This document shows, piece after piece, positions 1-7,472 of a stretch of DNA of 64,000 nucleotides (the stretch's first letter is position 1; each line of letters starts with the position of its first letter). The stretch spans positions 43,716-107,715 of the forward strand of contig NZ_JAAAMV010000031.1 in assembly GCF_009909185.1 (NCBI RefSeq), written 5' to 3'. Under the pieces are notes generated by a model. It saw only the letters and a list, made by a program, of their open reading frames with translations, did no database searches and was not told the origin of the DNA. The position numbers and the translations under genes are program-made. The stretch is from Paenibacillus glycinis (lineage in GTDB: Bacteria; Bacillota; Bacilli; Paenibacillales; Paenibacillaceae).

Positions 1-1
1 G

Positions 2-583
2 GTTGGTCCAAGAACGCGTATTCATGATCAAATTCTGTTTCTGTCGCGATTTCTGAGCTCGCCCGGCGTTATCGGAAGCGTGACCCCGAGCTCGAAATTT
101 CTGGCCAAACGGATGGTGGACGCTGTACCATGGGATCAGGTCCGTTATGCCGCCGAGCTCGGAGCCGGCACGGGCGCGATCACCGCGTCCATTCGGAAAG
201 CCAAACGAACGAACGCGACGGTCTTGCTGTTCGAGCAGGATCGTCGTCTGCGCCGCAAGCTCCGGCGCGAGTATGCGGATTTCCCCTGCTATCCGGATTG
301 CCGCGGGCTGGAGGCCGCCATGCGCAGCGAAAACATCGACCGGCTCGATTGCATCCTTAGCGGACTGCCTTTCTTCAATTTTCCGCAGGAGGTTCGGGAT
401 CATCTGGTCGATCAGGTCTATCGCGCGCTGCGGCCGGGCGGATTATTCATTGCGTTCCAATATTCCCGGCAGATGAAGAGGCAGCTGGGCGAATTGTTCG
501 AGATCGAGCAGATTGCGTTCGTGCCGCTTAATCTTCCTCCGGCCTTCGTCTATGTATGCCGGAAGAGAGAACTGCACGATTAG
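2..583 (+). CDS. SAM-dependent methyltransferase, 5'-truncated by the window edge
   Basis: Class I SAM-dependent methyltransferase resembling the phospholipid N-methyltransferase / rRNA adenine dimethylase-like group. The frame is open from base 2, and the residues before the GTG at 80 (DQILFLSRFLSSPGVIGSV) look like genuine family N-terminus, so the true start lies upstream of the window and the GTG at 80 is internal. Visible motifs are the SAM-binding AELGAGTGAIT, an acidic strand end LLFEQD, and the motif IV-like LSGLPFFNF. The substrate (phospholipid or another small molecule) cannot be told from sequence. The DedA gene follows after 54 bases on the same strand, so the two may be co-transcribed and both may act at the membrane (inference). 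Confidence 0.8.
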   Translation, partial: VGPRTRIHDQILFLSRFLSSPGVIGSVTPSSKFLAKRMVDAVPWDQVRYAAELGAGTGAITASIRKAKRTNATVLLFEQDRRLRRKLRREYADFPCYPDCRGLEAAMRSENIDRLDCILSGLPFFNFPQEVRDHLVDQVYRALRPGGLFIAFQYSRQMKRQLGELFEIEQIAFVPLNLPPAFVYVCRKRELHD

Positions 584-637
584 GAGCCGGGGGCGGATCA
601 GGCATCGGCCGCCCGGTACGAAAAGAGGCAGGTAGGA

Positions 638-1258
638 ATGGACTACACGAGCATGTTGGGACTGATTCAGCATTTAGGCTACGCAGCGTTGTTTTTCGTC
701 CTGTGCCTGGGCTTGATCAGCATACCGGTCCCCAATGAAGTGATCGTCATGACGGCGGGGGCGGTGTCGGCAAGCGGAACGCTGCTGCCGGTTCCGGCCT
801 TCCTATGCACCTTTCTGGGGGTCGTGTCCGGCTTATCGTTCGGCTATACGATGGGGCGAAAATACGGCAGGCCGCTGCTGAATCGGCTGCAGAAGAAAGA
901 GCGGATGGGGAAGGCCCTGCATTTCGCGGAAAAGCTGCTTTCCAAATACGGCAAATTCGCGCTGTGCGCGAGCTATTTCTTCCCTCTCGTCCGTCATGTC
1001 ATGCCTTATCTGGCGGGGATGAACCAGATGAATTTCAAGCTGTTCGCGGTCTTCTCCTACGGAACGGGGCTGGCATGGACGCTGATCTATTTCTTATTGG
1101 GCCGCTTAATGGGCAACCAAGTGCAGGAAGCGGGCTACGCGATCTATTATTACGGGATGCGAGCGCTCGGACTGCTGGCTGCGGCTGCCGCGGTGGTGCT
1201 GCTGGTCCGATGGATCGCGCGGGCGCGGAACGATCACAAGCGGACGTTGGGCCAGTGA
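638..1258 (+). CDS. DedA family membrane protein
   Basis: A 206-residue integral membrane protein of the DedA/VTT (SNARE-associated Golgi) family, whose members are implicated in flipping or recycling of undecaprenyl phosphate and phospholipids. Hydrophobic segments lie near residues 13-33, 50-70, 105-125, 130-150 and 170-192. The family signatures are visible: the re-entrant IPVPNEVI near residue 30 and the FPLVRHVMPYLAG motif (F..R..P...G) near residue 115. The C-terminus is basic and probably cytoplasmic. The start is ATG with AGGCAGG-like Shine-Dalgarno sequence upstream. The exact transported lipid is not shown by the sequence. Confidence 0.9.
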   Translation: MDYTSMLGLIQHLGYAALFFVLCLGLISIPVPNEVIVMTAGAVSASGTLLPVPAFLCTFLGVVSGLSFGYTMGRKYGRPLLNRLQKKERMGKALHFAEKLLSKYGKFALCASYFFPLVRHVMPYLAGMNQMNFKLFAVFSYGTGLAWTLIYFLLGRLMGNQVQEAGYAIYYYGMRALGLLAAAAAVVLLVRWIARARNDHKRTLGQ

Positions 1259-1391
1259 GGATTCGGCCGCGTATTCCGCAGGAAGGTCCTCAGGGCAAGC
1301 CGCCCCGAGGTCTCTTCGTCGTTTCCGCTCGCACGTCAGGTGCAGCGATCGGAGTCGACTTGTCCGGCGACAAATGCTATTATGATTCAAA

Positions 1392-1412
1392 AGTAACTTT
1401 TAGTAGGGTACA
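1392..1412. promoter_or_regulatory. Candidate HxlR-type operator
   Basis: AGTAACTTTTAGTAGGGTACA is an imperfect dyad with GTAAC and GGTAC half-sites around TTTTAGTAG. It resembles the AT-rich dyads bound by HxlR/YodB regulators and lies about 60 bp upstream of the HxlR gene, which suggests autoregulation. The dyad is weak. Confidence 0.35.
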
Positions 1413-1474
1413 AGCATCATTTAGATATAGTGTCGTTAATGTGATTATTGTATCCGGGAGAGGTCGACGCATCC

Positions 1475-1822
1475 ATGAAAACCTATTACTGCGATCTGGA
1501 AGTCGCGATGGAGATTATCGGCGGGAAATGGAAAAGCCTTATCCTATACTATTTGATCAAAGGCCCGAAACGGACCAGCGAATTAAAGCGGCTCGTGCCG
1601 GGCATATCGCAAAAAATGCTCATTCAGACCCTTCGCGAATTGGAAACGGACGGGTTGATCCTCAGGCGGATGTACAATCAAGTGCCGCCGAAGGTCGAAT
1701 ATTCGACCACCGAGCTCGGGCAATCGCTTGAGCAAATACTAAGACTGCTTTGCGGTTGGGGCAGCGACTACGCGGAGAAGTCGTTTGCGCCCGGGGAAGC
1801 GCAAATTTTGCATTACGATTGA
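1475..1822 (+). CDS. HxlR-family winged-helix transcriptional regulator
   Basis: A 115-residue regulator of the HxlR/MarR-like family, which usually controls redox, aldehyde or detoxification genes. The typical opening is visible: an N-terminal Cys (YYCDLEVAMEIIGGKWK), the winged helix with SELKRLVPGISQKMLIQTLREL as recognition region, and a wing with VEYSTTELG. The conserved Cys6 could be a thiol sensor, as in YodB-type members. I chose the ATG at 1475 because GGGAGAGG lies about 10 bases upstream; the TTG at 1450-1448 region would place this ribosome binding site inside the gene. No obvious target gene lies divergently, so the target is unknown. A strong terminator follows at 1956-1987. Confidence 0.85.
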   Translation: MKTYYCDLEVAMEIIGGKWKSLILYYLIKGPKRTSELKRLVPGISQKMLIQTLRELETDGLILRRMYNQVPPKVEYSTTELGQSLEQILRLLCGWGSDYAEKSFAPGEAQILHYD

Positions 1823-1955
1823 CCGAATGATGCACCGATTCGCCCGTTTATCCCCCGCTAACAAATGTAATCGAAATGACATCTTAATTTCATCTTGGCT
1901 TAACGAAGGCGGCCTATAATCAATCTCGACCCCCCTTTTTAATAGAGTAAACCTC

Positions 1956-1987
1956 GACCCGCAGCCCGTTGCTGCGGGTCTTTTTTT
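1956..1987. terminator. Rho-independent terminator
   Basis: A perfect 10-bp stem GACCCGCAGC/GCTGCGGGTC with loop CCGTT is followed by seven T. It ends the HxlR transcript and lies just after the stop codon of the convergent TetR gene. Confidence 0.9.
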
Positions 1988-1990
1988 GCT

Positions 1991-2569
1991 TCATTGCGCA
2001 GGGTAGATGTCGTTCTTCTCGAACAATCGCCACAGCTGATCGGCCATGTACGCCGGAGGATGCGGCATGTCGTGCTGAATCCACCATTCCACGATCCCGA
2101 CGAAAGCCGAGGCCATGAATTGCGCGTTCAATTCATGGTTGATGGCCGAACGGCGTTTCTGGTCGTTGAGTTTCCGCTCGACGCTGGCCGAGACGAACTG
2201 CAGCATTCGTTCCCGGAACACGAAGGTTCTGCGATTGGCGAACATGGAGGAGAAGAACAAGAAATGCGTTTCGAAATATTCGAATACCGGCTGCAGCTCG
2301 CTGATCAGCGAGACATGCGCCTCATCGTTATCATGATGGCTGCAAAACGTGATCAGCTTGTTCAGATGGTCCTCGATGCTTTTGTCGAGCAGATCGTACT
2401 TGTCCGTAAAGTGCAAATAAACCGTGCCCCGGTTCACGTTGGCCCGTTCCGAGATATCGTTGATGGTAATATGCTGGAAATCCTTTTCGGAAAATAGCTC
2501 CAAAAACGCTTTGTTGATCGCTTCCTTGGTCTTGACGATTCGTCTGTCGATCTTCGCTTCGGTCCCCAT
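1991..2569 (-). CDS. TetR/AcrR-family transcriptional regulator
   Basis: A 192-residue TetR-family regulator. The DNA-binding domain covers about residues 10-60 and shows the typical signature FQHITINDISERANVNRGTVYLHFTDKYDLL. The C-terminal helical domain (about 75-190) is the ligand-binding and dimer part and carries no recognisable specificity motif. It is divergently oriented to the short-chain dehydrogenase at 2753, and repeated TCAAC half-sites in the region between the two make it a likely repressor of that gene and of itself (inference). The ATG start is well placed inside a GAGGAGG-like context (read on the minus strand at about 2579-2585). Confidence 0.88.
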   Translation of the reverse strand: MGTEAKIDRRIVKTKEAINKAFLELFSEKDFQHITINDISERANVNRGTVYLHFTDKYDLLDKSIEDHLNKLITFCSHHDNDEAHVSLISELQPVFEYFETHFLFFSSMFANRRTFVFRERMLQFVSASVERKLNDQKRRSAINHELNAQFMASAFVGIVEWWIQHDMPHPPAYMADQLWRLFEKNDIYPAQ

Positions 2570-2647
2570 ATCGGATCGGCCTCCTCCAGTTAATCAACAC
2601 TTTCGCTCCGGATGTCGGATATGAAACAAACGCGGTCGCATCGGCGA

Positions 2648-2675
2648 TTGAAGTCCTTTCGTATCCCTATATAAT
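2648..2675 (+). promoter_or_regulatory. Sigma-A-type promoter of the SDR gene
   Basis: TTGAAG at 2648-2653 and TATAAT at 2670-2675 are separated by 16 bp. The predicted start near 2682 lies directly before the TCAAC repeats. Confidence 0.55.
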
Positions 2676-2677
2676 AA

Positions 2678-2712
2678 TAATCAACGAACGCCATTTAATC
2701 AACGCGTGTTGA
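2678..2712. promoter_or_regulatory. TCAAC dyad and half-sites, candidate TetR operator
   Basis: TCAAC-N4-GTTGA at 2699-2712 forms a dyad just downstream of the predicted transcription start. The extended half-site TAATCAACG/A also occurs near 2679-2686 and at 2592-2599 beside the start of the TetR gene. Repeated copies in the divergent region fit an operator for the adjacent TetR protein. Confidence 0.45.
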
Positions 2713-2752
2713 ATAAGGCGTTTGAAAATGATAGTCGAAGGGAACGATCGCA

Positions 2753-3496
2753 TTGGATAACATAGCCGATAAAGTGGTCATCATAACGGGCGCATCGAGC
2801 GGGATCGGAGAGGCCACGGCCAAGCTGTTGGCGCAAAAGGGAGCCAAGGTCGTATTGGCGGCCAGAAGGGAAGAGCGGCTGCAAACGATCGCGAGCGAGA
2901 TCGAGCAGGCGGGAGGGAAAGCCGCTTACCGAAAGGCGGACGTAGTCTCTTCCGAGGATATGCGGCAGCTGGCGGCGTTCGCGCTCGAACGATTCGGCCG
3001 AATCGACGTGCTCGTGAATAATGCCGGGGTCATGCCGGTGTCGCGGCTGAACGAGTTAAGGGTCGCGGCATGGGATGAAATGATCGACGTGAACATCAAA
3101 GGCGTGCTGCATGGCATCGCCGCGGTCCTGCCGGTCATGAGGGAACAGCAGTCGGGCCATATCGTCAACATCGCTTCGGTTGCCGGCCACGCCGTAAGTC
3201 CGACCTCGTCCGTATACAGCGGGACCAAATTCGCCGTCAGAGCCATCACGGAAGGACTGCGCCAGGAAGAGTCGCCATCGTCCAATATCCGCACGACCAT
3301 CGTCTCGCCGGGCATTACCGAGTCGGAGCTGCTGAACACGGTGAAGAGTCCCGAAGTGCAAGCGATGGCCGGCCATTTCAAAGACATGGGCATCTCGCCT
3401 TACCGGATCGCCGGCGCGATCGCTTACGCCGTCAACGAACCTGCCGATACCAGCGTCAACGAAATCGTCATCCGACCGACGGTTCAGAGCATGTAA
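2753..3496 (+). CDS. SDR family oxidoreductase
   Basis: A classical short-chain dehydrogenase/reductase of 247 residues, a cytoplasmic NAD(P)(H)-dependent oxidoreductase. The cofactor motif TGASSGIG is at residues 12-19, NNAG near 87-90, and the catalytic Tyr155-x3-Lys159 (YSGTK) follows the expected catalytic Ser. VLAARREERL after the second strand has arginines that favour NADP(H). The start is TTG at 2753, preceded by GAAGGGA about 10 bases upstream. Substrate is unknown. It lies divergent to a TetR regulator that probably represses it and is closed by a bidirectional terminator at 3553. Confidence 0.9.
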   Translation: MDNIADKVVIITGASSGIGEATAKLLAQKGAKVVLAARREERLQTIASEIEQAGGKAAYRKADVVSSEDMRQLAAFALERFGRIDVLVNNAGVMPVSRLNELRVAAWDEMIDVNIKGVLHGIAAVLPVMREQQSGHIVNIASVAGHAVSPTSSVYSGTKFAVRAITEGLRQEESPSSNIRTTIVSPGITESELLNTVKSPEVQAMAGHFKDMGISPYRIAGAIAYAVNEPADTSVNEIVIRPTVQSM

Positions 3497-3552
3497 GTAG
3501 TGTCTGCCGTTCCGGGAGCCGCGATTCAACAAGCTCGTCCGCGATCGCAAAG

Positions 3553-3584
3553 AAAGCGCCGGGACCCCAAGGTCCCCGGCGCTT
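3553..3584. terminator. Bidirectional terminator between convergent SDR genes
   Basis: AAAGCGCCGGGACC and GGTCCCCGGCGCTTT pair with a single bulge around a CCAA loop, flanked by A and T runs. It lies between the two convergent SDR genes and can serve both. Confidence 0.8.
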
Positions 3585-3624
3585 TGTCCCGTGCATCGCC
3601 CGATAATCGCATCCTGGCGTGACG

Positions 3625-4467
3625 TCATTCGACCGGCGGGAAATCCGTCGAGAAGGCAAGCTCGCGCTGCGCCTCCAGCGCCGCGAGCCGTTCGGACAGC
3701 GCTTTGTGAATCGCGTTGTAGGAATCGCTGCCGAGCACTAGCCGCAGCGGAGCCGGATGCTGATCCGCGCTGTCGATCATGATCCGGGCCATCTTGGCGG
3801 GATCGCCGATCGAGAGCTGCACGGCTTCCTCGATGAAGCGCCGCGTCATGCGGGCGGGACTGGCCTCGTAGGCGTCGATTCGGGGACCGAGACGGGCGCT
3901 GCCGTACCGGAACGCCGTCCGCGCGCCGCCGGGCTCGACGATCGTGACGCCGATATTGAACGGCGCGACGTCCTTCATCGTCGCTTCGATGAAGCCCTCG
4001 ATTCCCCATTTGCCGGCATGGTACAGCGATGCGCCGGGATTCGTGGCTTGGCCGCCGTAGGTGGATACCTGCATGATGCGGCCGCCTCCTTGCGCGCGCA
4101 GGTGAGGGAGCGCGGCGCGGACCACTTGAATCGAACCGAGCAGATTGGTATCCAGTTGATGGCGAATCTGCTCGTCGGTCAATTCCTCGGCCGCTCCGAA
4201 GAGTCCGTACCCGGCGTTATTGACCACCACGTCGAGCCTCCCGAGGTCCGCGAACGCCTTGTTCACGACCCGGTGGACCGCAGGCGCGTCGGTGACGTCC
4301 AGATGCGCGAGCCAGAGGAGGTCGCCGTATTCTTCCTTGAGATCATCCATGAGTTCCATTCTGCGTACGGTGCCGGCGACCCGGTCGCCGCGAGCGAGAA
4401 GCTGTTCGGTCATATGGCGGCCGAAGCCGCTGTTTACCCCGGTAATAAACCAAGTGCGCGTCGTCAT
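3625..4467 (-). CDS. SDR family oxidoreductase, extended C-terminus
   Basis: A 280-residue short-chain dehydrogenase/reductase. The variant glycine motif TGVNSGFG is at residues 9-16, NNAG at 83-86, and the catalytic set Ser135, Tyr149 and Lys153 (YHAGK) is complete. TVRRMEL at the second strand suggests NADP(H). After the Rossmann fold there is an extra C-terminal helical part (about 230-280), as in the group often annotated oxidoreductase/SDR with length near 280. An 18-bp dyad directly upstream (4515-4532), nearly identical to one before another SDR gene at 37781, indicates control by a TetR-type repressor not encoded beside it. Substrate unknown. Confidence 0.88.
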   Translation of the reverse strand: MTTRTWFITGVNSGFGRHMTEQLLARGDRVAGTVRRMELMDDLKEEYGDLLWLAHLDVTDAPAVHRVVNKAFADLGRLDVVVNNAGYGLFGAAEELTDEQIRHQLDTNLLGSIQVVRAALPHLRAQGGGRIMQVSTYGGQATNPGASLYHAGKWGIEGFIEATMKDVAPFNIGVTIVEPGGARTAFRYGSARLGPRIDAYEASPARMTRRFIEEAVQLSIGDPAKMARIMIDSADQHPAPLRLVLGSDSYNAIHKALSERLAALEAQRELAFSTDFPPVE

Positions 4468-4514
4468 GAGCAGGCATCCTTCTTTCGAATGAATTCAGTT
4501 TAGCGTTGAAATAA

Positions 4515-4532
4515 TAACTAACTGTTTAGTTA
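4515..4532. promoter_or_regulatory. TetR-type operator upstream of the SDR gene
   Basis: TAACTAACTGTTTAGTTA is an imperfect dyad upstream of the minus-strand SDR gene. It matches the perfect palindrome at 37781-37798 in 16 of 18 positions, so both genes may share a regulator. Confidence 0.6.
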
Positions 4533-4542
4533 TATATTAATC

Positions 4543-4572
4543 TTACATATCCGTTTCGTCAAATGGTATAAT
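4543..4572 (+). promoter_or_regulatory. Strong sigma-A-type promoter
   Basis: TTACAT at 4543-4548 and a perfect TATAAT at 4567-4572 with an 18-bp spacer. It would drive a short transcript ending at the terminator at 4708, or read through to the acetyltransferase gene at 4866. Confidence 0.6.
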
Positions 4573-4584
4573 GTGCGCACGACA

Positions 4585-4668
4585 ATGCTACCCCGATTGG
4601 ATGGAAGAGAATGGGGAGCGCCGACGCTCTTCAACACGATTCAACAGAAGAACCTGACGCGCGTCTAA
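4585..4668 (+). CDS. Possible 27-residue leader peptide or small protein
   Basis: An ATG 12 bases after the strong TATAAT box opens a 27-codon frame (beginning MLPRLDGREWGAP, ending NLTRV) that stops just before AGGGAGG and a terminator. I do not recognise the peptide. No good ribosome binding site precedes the ATG, so translation would have to be nearly leaderless. The position between promoter and terminator would fit a leader peptide, but there are no runs of regulatory codons. It may be only a short untranslated RNA. Confidence 0.2.
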   Translation: MLPRLDGREWGAPTLFNTIQQKNLTRV

Positions 4669-4683
4669 AGGGAGGCATGCGAG

Positions 4684-4708
4684 CGCCCATGCGTCGCGGG
4701 CGTTTTTT
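4684..4708 (+). terminator. Short-stem terminator
   Basis: CGCCC at 4684-4688 pairs with GGGCG at 4698-4702 and is followed by six T. It would end the short transcript begun at about 4580. Confidence 0.5.
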
Positions 4709-4865
4709 GCATGTGTCGGGCCGGCTTCGCGATATGCCGCCTTGCGTCGGCCGCGGGCTTGCATGACGATGCCGGGTTCCGGGAAATGGAATGCAAAGAA
4801 ACTTTTCTCAATTCCTGTCGTCTAACGTGTTGGCAACGATTCATTAATTCGAACGAGGTGATCGC

Positions 4866-6056
4866 ATGAACGAGATTCGTACGCTGCAGCCGCATGAGCT
4901 TCAGGAGAGCATCGCGCTCTCGCAGTTTGCGTTTCAATACGAACTGACCGCCGAACAGCAAGCCGAGCAGGTCGGCAAGATGGATCCATCGCAATTATTG
5001 GGTTACTTCAAGGATGGGACGTTGGCGGCCAAGCTCCAGGTCATCCCGTTCCATACGTGGGTGAACGGCCGCCGCTTCGCGATGGGCGGGATTGCCGGCG
5101 TGGCGACTTGGCCGGAGTACCGGCGGGGCGGCATGGTGGCGCAGCTGTTAGGGCAAGCGCTGAAGTCGATGCGCGACCGCGGGCAAACGCTTTCTTTCCT
5201 GGCGCCGTTCAAATTCGAGTTTTACCGCAAATACGGCTGGGAGACGTACGTCGATTATGTGAGATACGAGATTCCCGCGGACAAGCTGCCGAAGTTCGAA
5301 GCGGCCGAAGGCAGCAAGATCGTGCGCGTCGACAAGAACGGGGAGCTCCTGAACTCCGTCTACGAGGCTTACGCGAAGCAATTCAACGGCATGTTGGAGC
5401 GGGACGCGCACTGGTGGAACGAACGCTATTTGAAAGGCAAGAAGGGCACGGTCGCCGTCTATGTGAATCCGCAGGGCGAGCAGCGGGGCTACGTGTTCTA
5501 TCAAGTGAAGGACCGCGCGGCGACCATTCATGATTTTGTATTCCTGGACGAGGAAGCCAGAAGGGGCTTGTGGAAATTCATCGCGGACCATGACTCGATG
5601 ATGACCAAGGTGGAACTGAATGCTCCGGCCGACGACCAGCTTCCGTTCCTGATGCATGACCCCAGGTTCGCGCAAGAGCGGACCACGTACTTCTCGGCGA
5701 GAATCGTCGATGCCGAATCGTTTCTGGCCCAGTATGCATTCGAAGCGCGCGGAGACGCCGAACCGCTGTACCTGCGCATCTCCGATCGGCATGCCGAGTG
5801 GAATGAAGGCGTTTACCGTCTGGACTTCACGGATGACGGGGCGAACGCGAACGTAACGAAGCTGCCCGAAGGGGAAGCGCCCGCGGAAGAAGCGCTGCTT
5901 AGCTGTTCGATACAAACGCTTGCGGCCCTGCTCCTCGGCTATCAGAAGGCGGGCTTCATGTCCCGCATCGGCCGTCTCGGGGGCGCAGACGAACAAATCG
6001 TCCGCCTGGGAAACGCGATTCCGCAGCGGACGACCTATTTGATGGACTTCTTTTAA
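4866..6056 (+). CDS. Eis-like GNAT N-acetyltransferase
   Basis: A 396-residue acetyltransferase of the Eis family, which transfers acetyl groups from acetyl-CoA to amines such as aminoglycosides or peptides. The architecture matches: an N-terminal GNAT domain (about 1-150) with the acetyl-CoA loop VATWPEYRRGGMVAQLL, a second GNAT-like domain (about 160-280), and a C-terminal SCP2-like domain. The conserved Tyr of FYRKYGWE corresponds to the proposed general acid of Eis, and the chain ends in Phe-Phe, fitting the role of the C-terminal carboxylate as base (family knowledge). The start is ATG with GAGGTGATC upstream. Whether it gives drug resistance cannot be told; many soil Bacilli carry such genes. 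Confidence 0.85.
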   Translation: MNEIRTLQPHELQESIALSQFAFQYELTAEQQAEQVGKMDPSQLLGYFKDGTLAAKLQVIPFHTWVNGRRFAMGGIAGVATWPEYRRGGMVAQLLGQALKSMRDRGQTLSFLAPFKFEFYRKYGWETYVDYVRYEIPADKLPKFEAAEGSKIVRVDKNGELLNSVYEAYAKQFNGMLERDAHWWNERYLKGKKGTVAVYVNPQGEQRGYVFYQVKDRAATIHDFVFLDEEARRGLWKFIADHDSMMTKVELNAPADDQLPFLMHDPRFAQERTTYFSARIVDAESFLAQYAFEARGDAEPLYLRISDRHAEWNEGVYRLDFTDDGANANVTKLPEGEAPAEEALLSCSIQTLAALLLGYQKAGFMSRIGRLGGADEQIVRLGNAIPQRTTYLMDFF

Positions 6057-6136
6057 TACTTGTTCATCGGCTAGCGGGAAACGCGGCTCGACGCTCCGGC
6101 CGAACTTTACCTTGCGATTCGCCGCGCGACGAGCGA

Positions 6137-6877
6137 TCAGAGGGGATAAATCTCGTTCGTTTGCAGCAAGCTTACAGGAACGCGATCCTTCGCTCGCTCG
6201 GTCAAGCGATTGATCAGGTCCGGCGTCTGGGTATAGACGGGCGGATGATGAGCGGCCTTGTAATGGATGGGAATCAGCCTCTTGGCACCGAGGATCTCGG
6301 CAGCCGTGACCGCTTGTTCGGGCGTAAGGCAGATCGGTTGATCGCTTGGCGTCTTCACGTGCGGAAAGCGCGTCACGGCTCCGTTCACGGGCAGGCAGGC
6401 GGCATCGAAGGCGCCGTAGGCGTCGGCCAGCTTCCACCAGTATCCGTGCCACAGCGTATCCCCGGCATGAATCATTTGTTTGCCGCCGCCTCTGACGATC
6501 CAGGAACGCTGCGGGTCGCCCGAGCCGTCTACCGCGTTCGCCGCGATCACCGTGAAAGGGCCGGCTTCGAAGGTGTCGCCGACGGAAGCGCCGGTTACGT
6601 TGGTTAATCCTTTGGACGTCGCGAACGCGACGATTTCGCTCGGGACGAATACCGGAATATCGGAGCCGTAGGCCGCCATGATCGCTTCGGGGTCGAAATG
6701 ATCCGGGTGCTGATGCGTGATCAGGACGGCGTCGGCGGTACCGTAAGTCGCCAGCGGAGAGAACGTCTCGTGTGGCTCGCCGAGCAAAGCGGGAAAATGA
6801 TGAAGCGGATCGATGACGATGGCGGCACCTGCCGATTCGACGCGAATGCCGGCCCAAGGAAGCTTTTGAATGTTCAT
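6137..6877 (-). CDS. MBL-fold metal-dependent hydrolase (UlaG/YtkL-like)
   Basis: A 246-residue metallo-beta-lactamase-fold hydrolase of the UlaG/UPF0173-like group. The metal-binding motif THQHPDHFD is near residues 56-64, a second ligand region is IHAGDTLWHG near 136-145, and the late histidine is in LIPIHYK. The ATG at 6877 is preferred because AAGGA lies 10 bases upstream; the TTG at 6886 would be only one or two bases from it. The substrate is unknown. The upstream region carries several copies of TTATAACC, a likely operator array. The gene is monocistronic and convergent with the acetyltransferase. Confidence 0.85.
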   Translation of the reverse strand: MNIQKLPWAGIRVESAGAAIVIDPLHHFPALLGEPHETFSPLATYGTADAVLITHQHPDHFDPEAIMAAYGSDIPVFVPSEIVAFATSKGLTNVTGASVGDTFEAGPFTVIAANAVDGSGDPQRSWIVRGGGKQMIHAGDTLWHGYWWKLADAYGAFDAACLPVNGAVTRFPHVKTPSDQPICLTPEQAVTAAEILGAKRLIPIHYKAAHHPPVYTQTPDLINRLTERAKDRVPVSLLQTNEIYPL

Positions 6878-6907
6878 GAGGATCAATTCCTTTCGGTTCT
6901 ATGTCGT

Positions 6908-6997
6908 TTATAACCGGCATTATTTGTTTTAGAAGGTTATGTTCACAGTATAGCTTCGATATTATAACCTGTAAAGATTAATTTTATAGGTTATAAT
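6908..6997. promoter_or_regulatory. TTATAACC repeat array, candidate operator
   Basis: TTATAACC at 6908-6915, AGGTTAT near 6934-6940, and a perfect 10-bp inverted repeat ATTATAACCT (6961-6970) / AGGTTATAAT (6988-6997) separated by 17 bp. All lie upstream of the MBL-fold hydrolase gene. They look like paired operators for a dimeric regulator not encoded next to it. Confidence 0.5.
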
Positions 6998-7441
6998 TTG
7001 TATTTTTCGCATTTGACTCTTCTTGCGGCTTCAAGCGATCGTTTCCCGGAGCGGGGTATTGCCGCGAGACGGGAAACCCTCTGACTCCGCTTGCCCTGTA
7101 ATCGGGCATCCCGATTGCCAAAGCAAGAAATTTGCCCTAGCATGAAACCTTCGCAGCGAAGCCGGCGCAACAGCCGATTCGCTGCTTTTTGCGTTGCTAT
7201 CGCCGGTCGGCGATCCGCCGCTCAAGTCGCAGGCTGTCGAATAAGTTAAATATAGGAAGATACGACAATTATTTTGCATGACGAGGGAGCCTGTCGCAAT
7301 TTTGCAGCTCGGAATATGACAAATTTAGGATGCGGATGTCTGTCCGGTTATGCTAAATTATTGGATACATCTTGGCTTGCTACTCGCAATCGGGAAAAAG
7401 GCGGTGATCGGAAAACCGAAGCAGACAGGCAGAGCCCGGCT
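6998..7441. other. Non-coding stretch upstream of locus A
   Basis: No convincing gene. It holds a hairpin GCAGCGAA (7153-7160) / TTCGCTGC (7178-7185) followed by five T, a possible plus-strand terminator with nothing obvious upstream to terminate. The rest is probably the promoter and leader region of the response-regulator gene; I see no clear -35/-10 pair. Confidence 0.4.
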
Positions 7442-7455
7442 TGAAAACGTATACA
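7442..7455. promoter_or_regulatory. cre site (CcpA) before sugar locus A
   Basis: TGAAAACGTATACA matches the cre consensus TGNAARCGNWWWCA at all 14 positions. It lies directly before the ribosome binding site of the response-regulator gene, so CcpA would act as a roadblock or at the promoter. Confidence 0.65.
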
Positions 7456-7472
7456 ACGAAAGGGTGAATGAT

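Noticed and set aside
1260..1390. Hairpin CCTC.GGGC/GCCC.GAGG after the DedA gene as terminator
   Set aside because: The stem is interrupted and there is no T-run; too weak to list.
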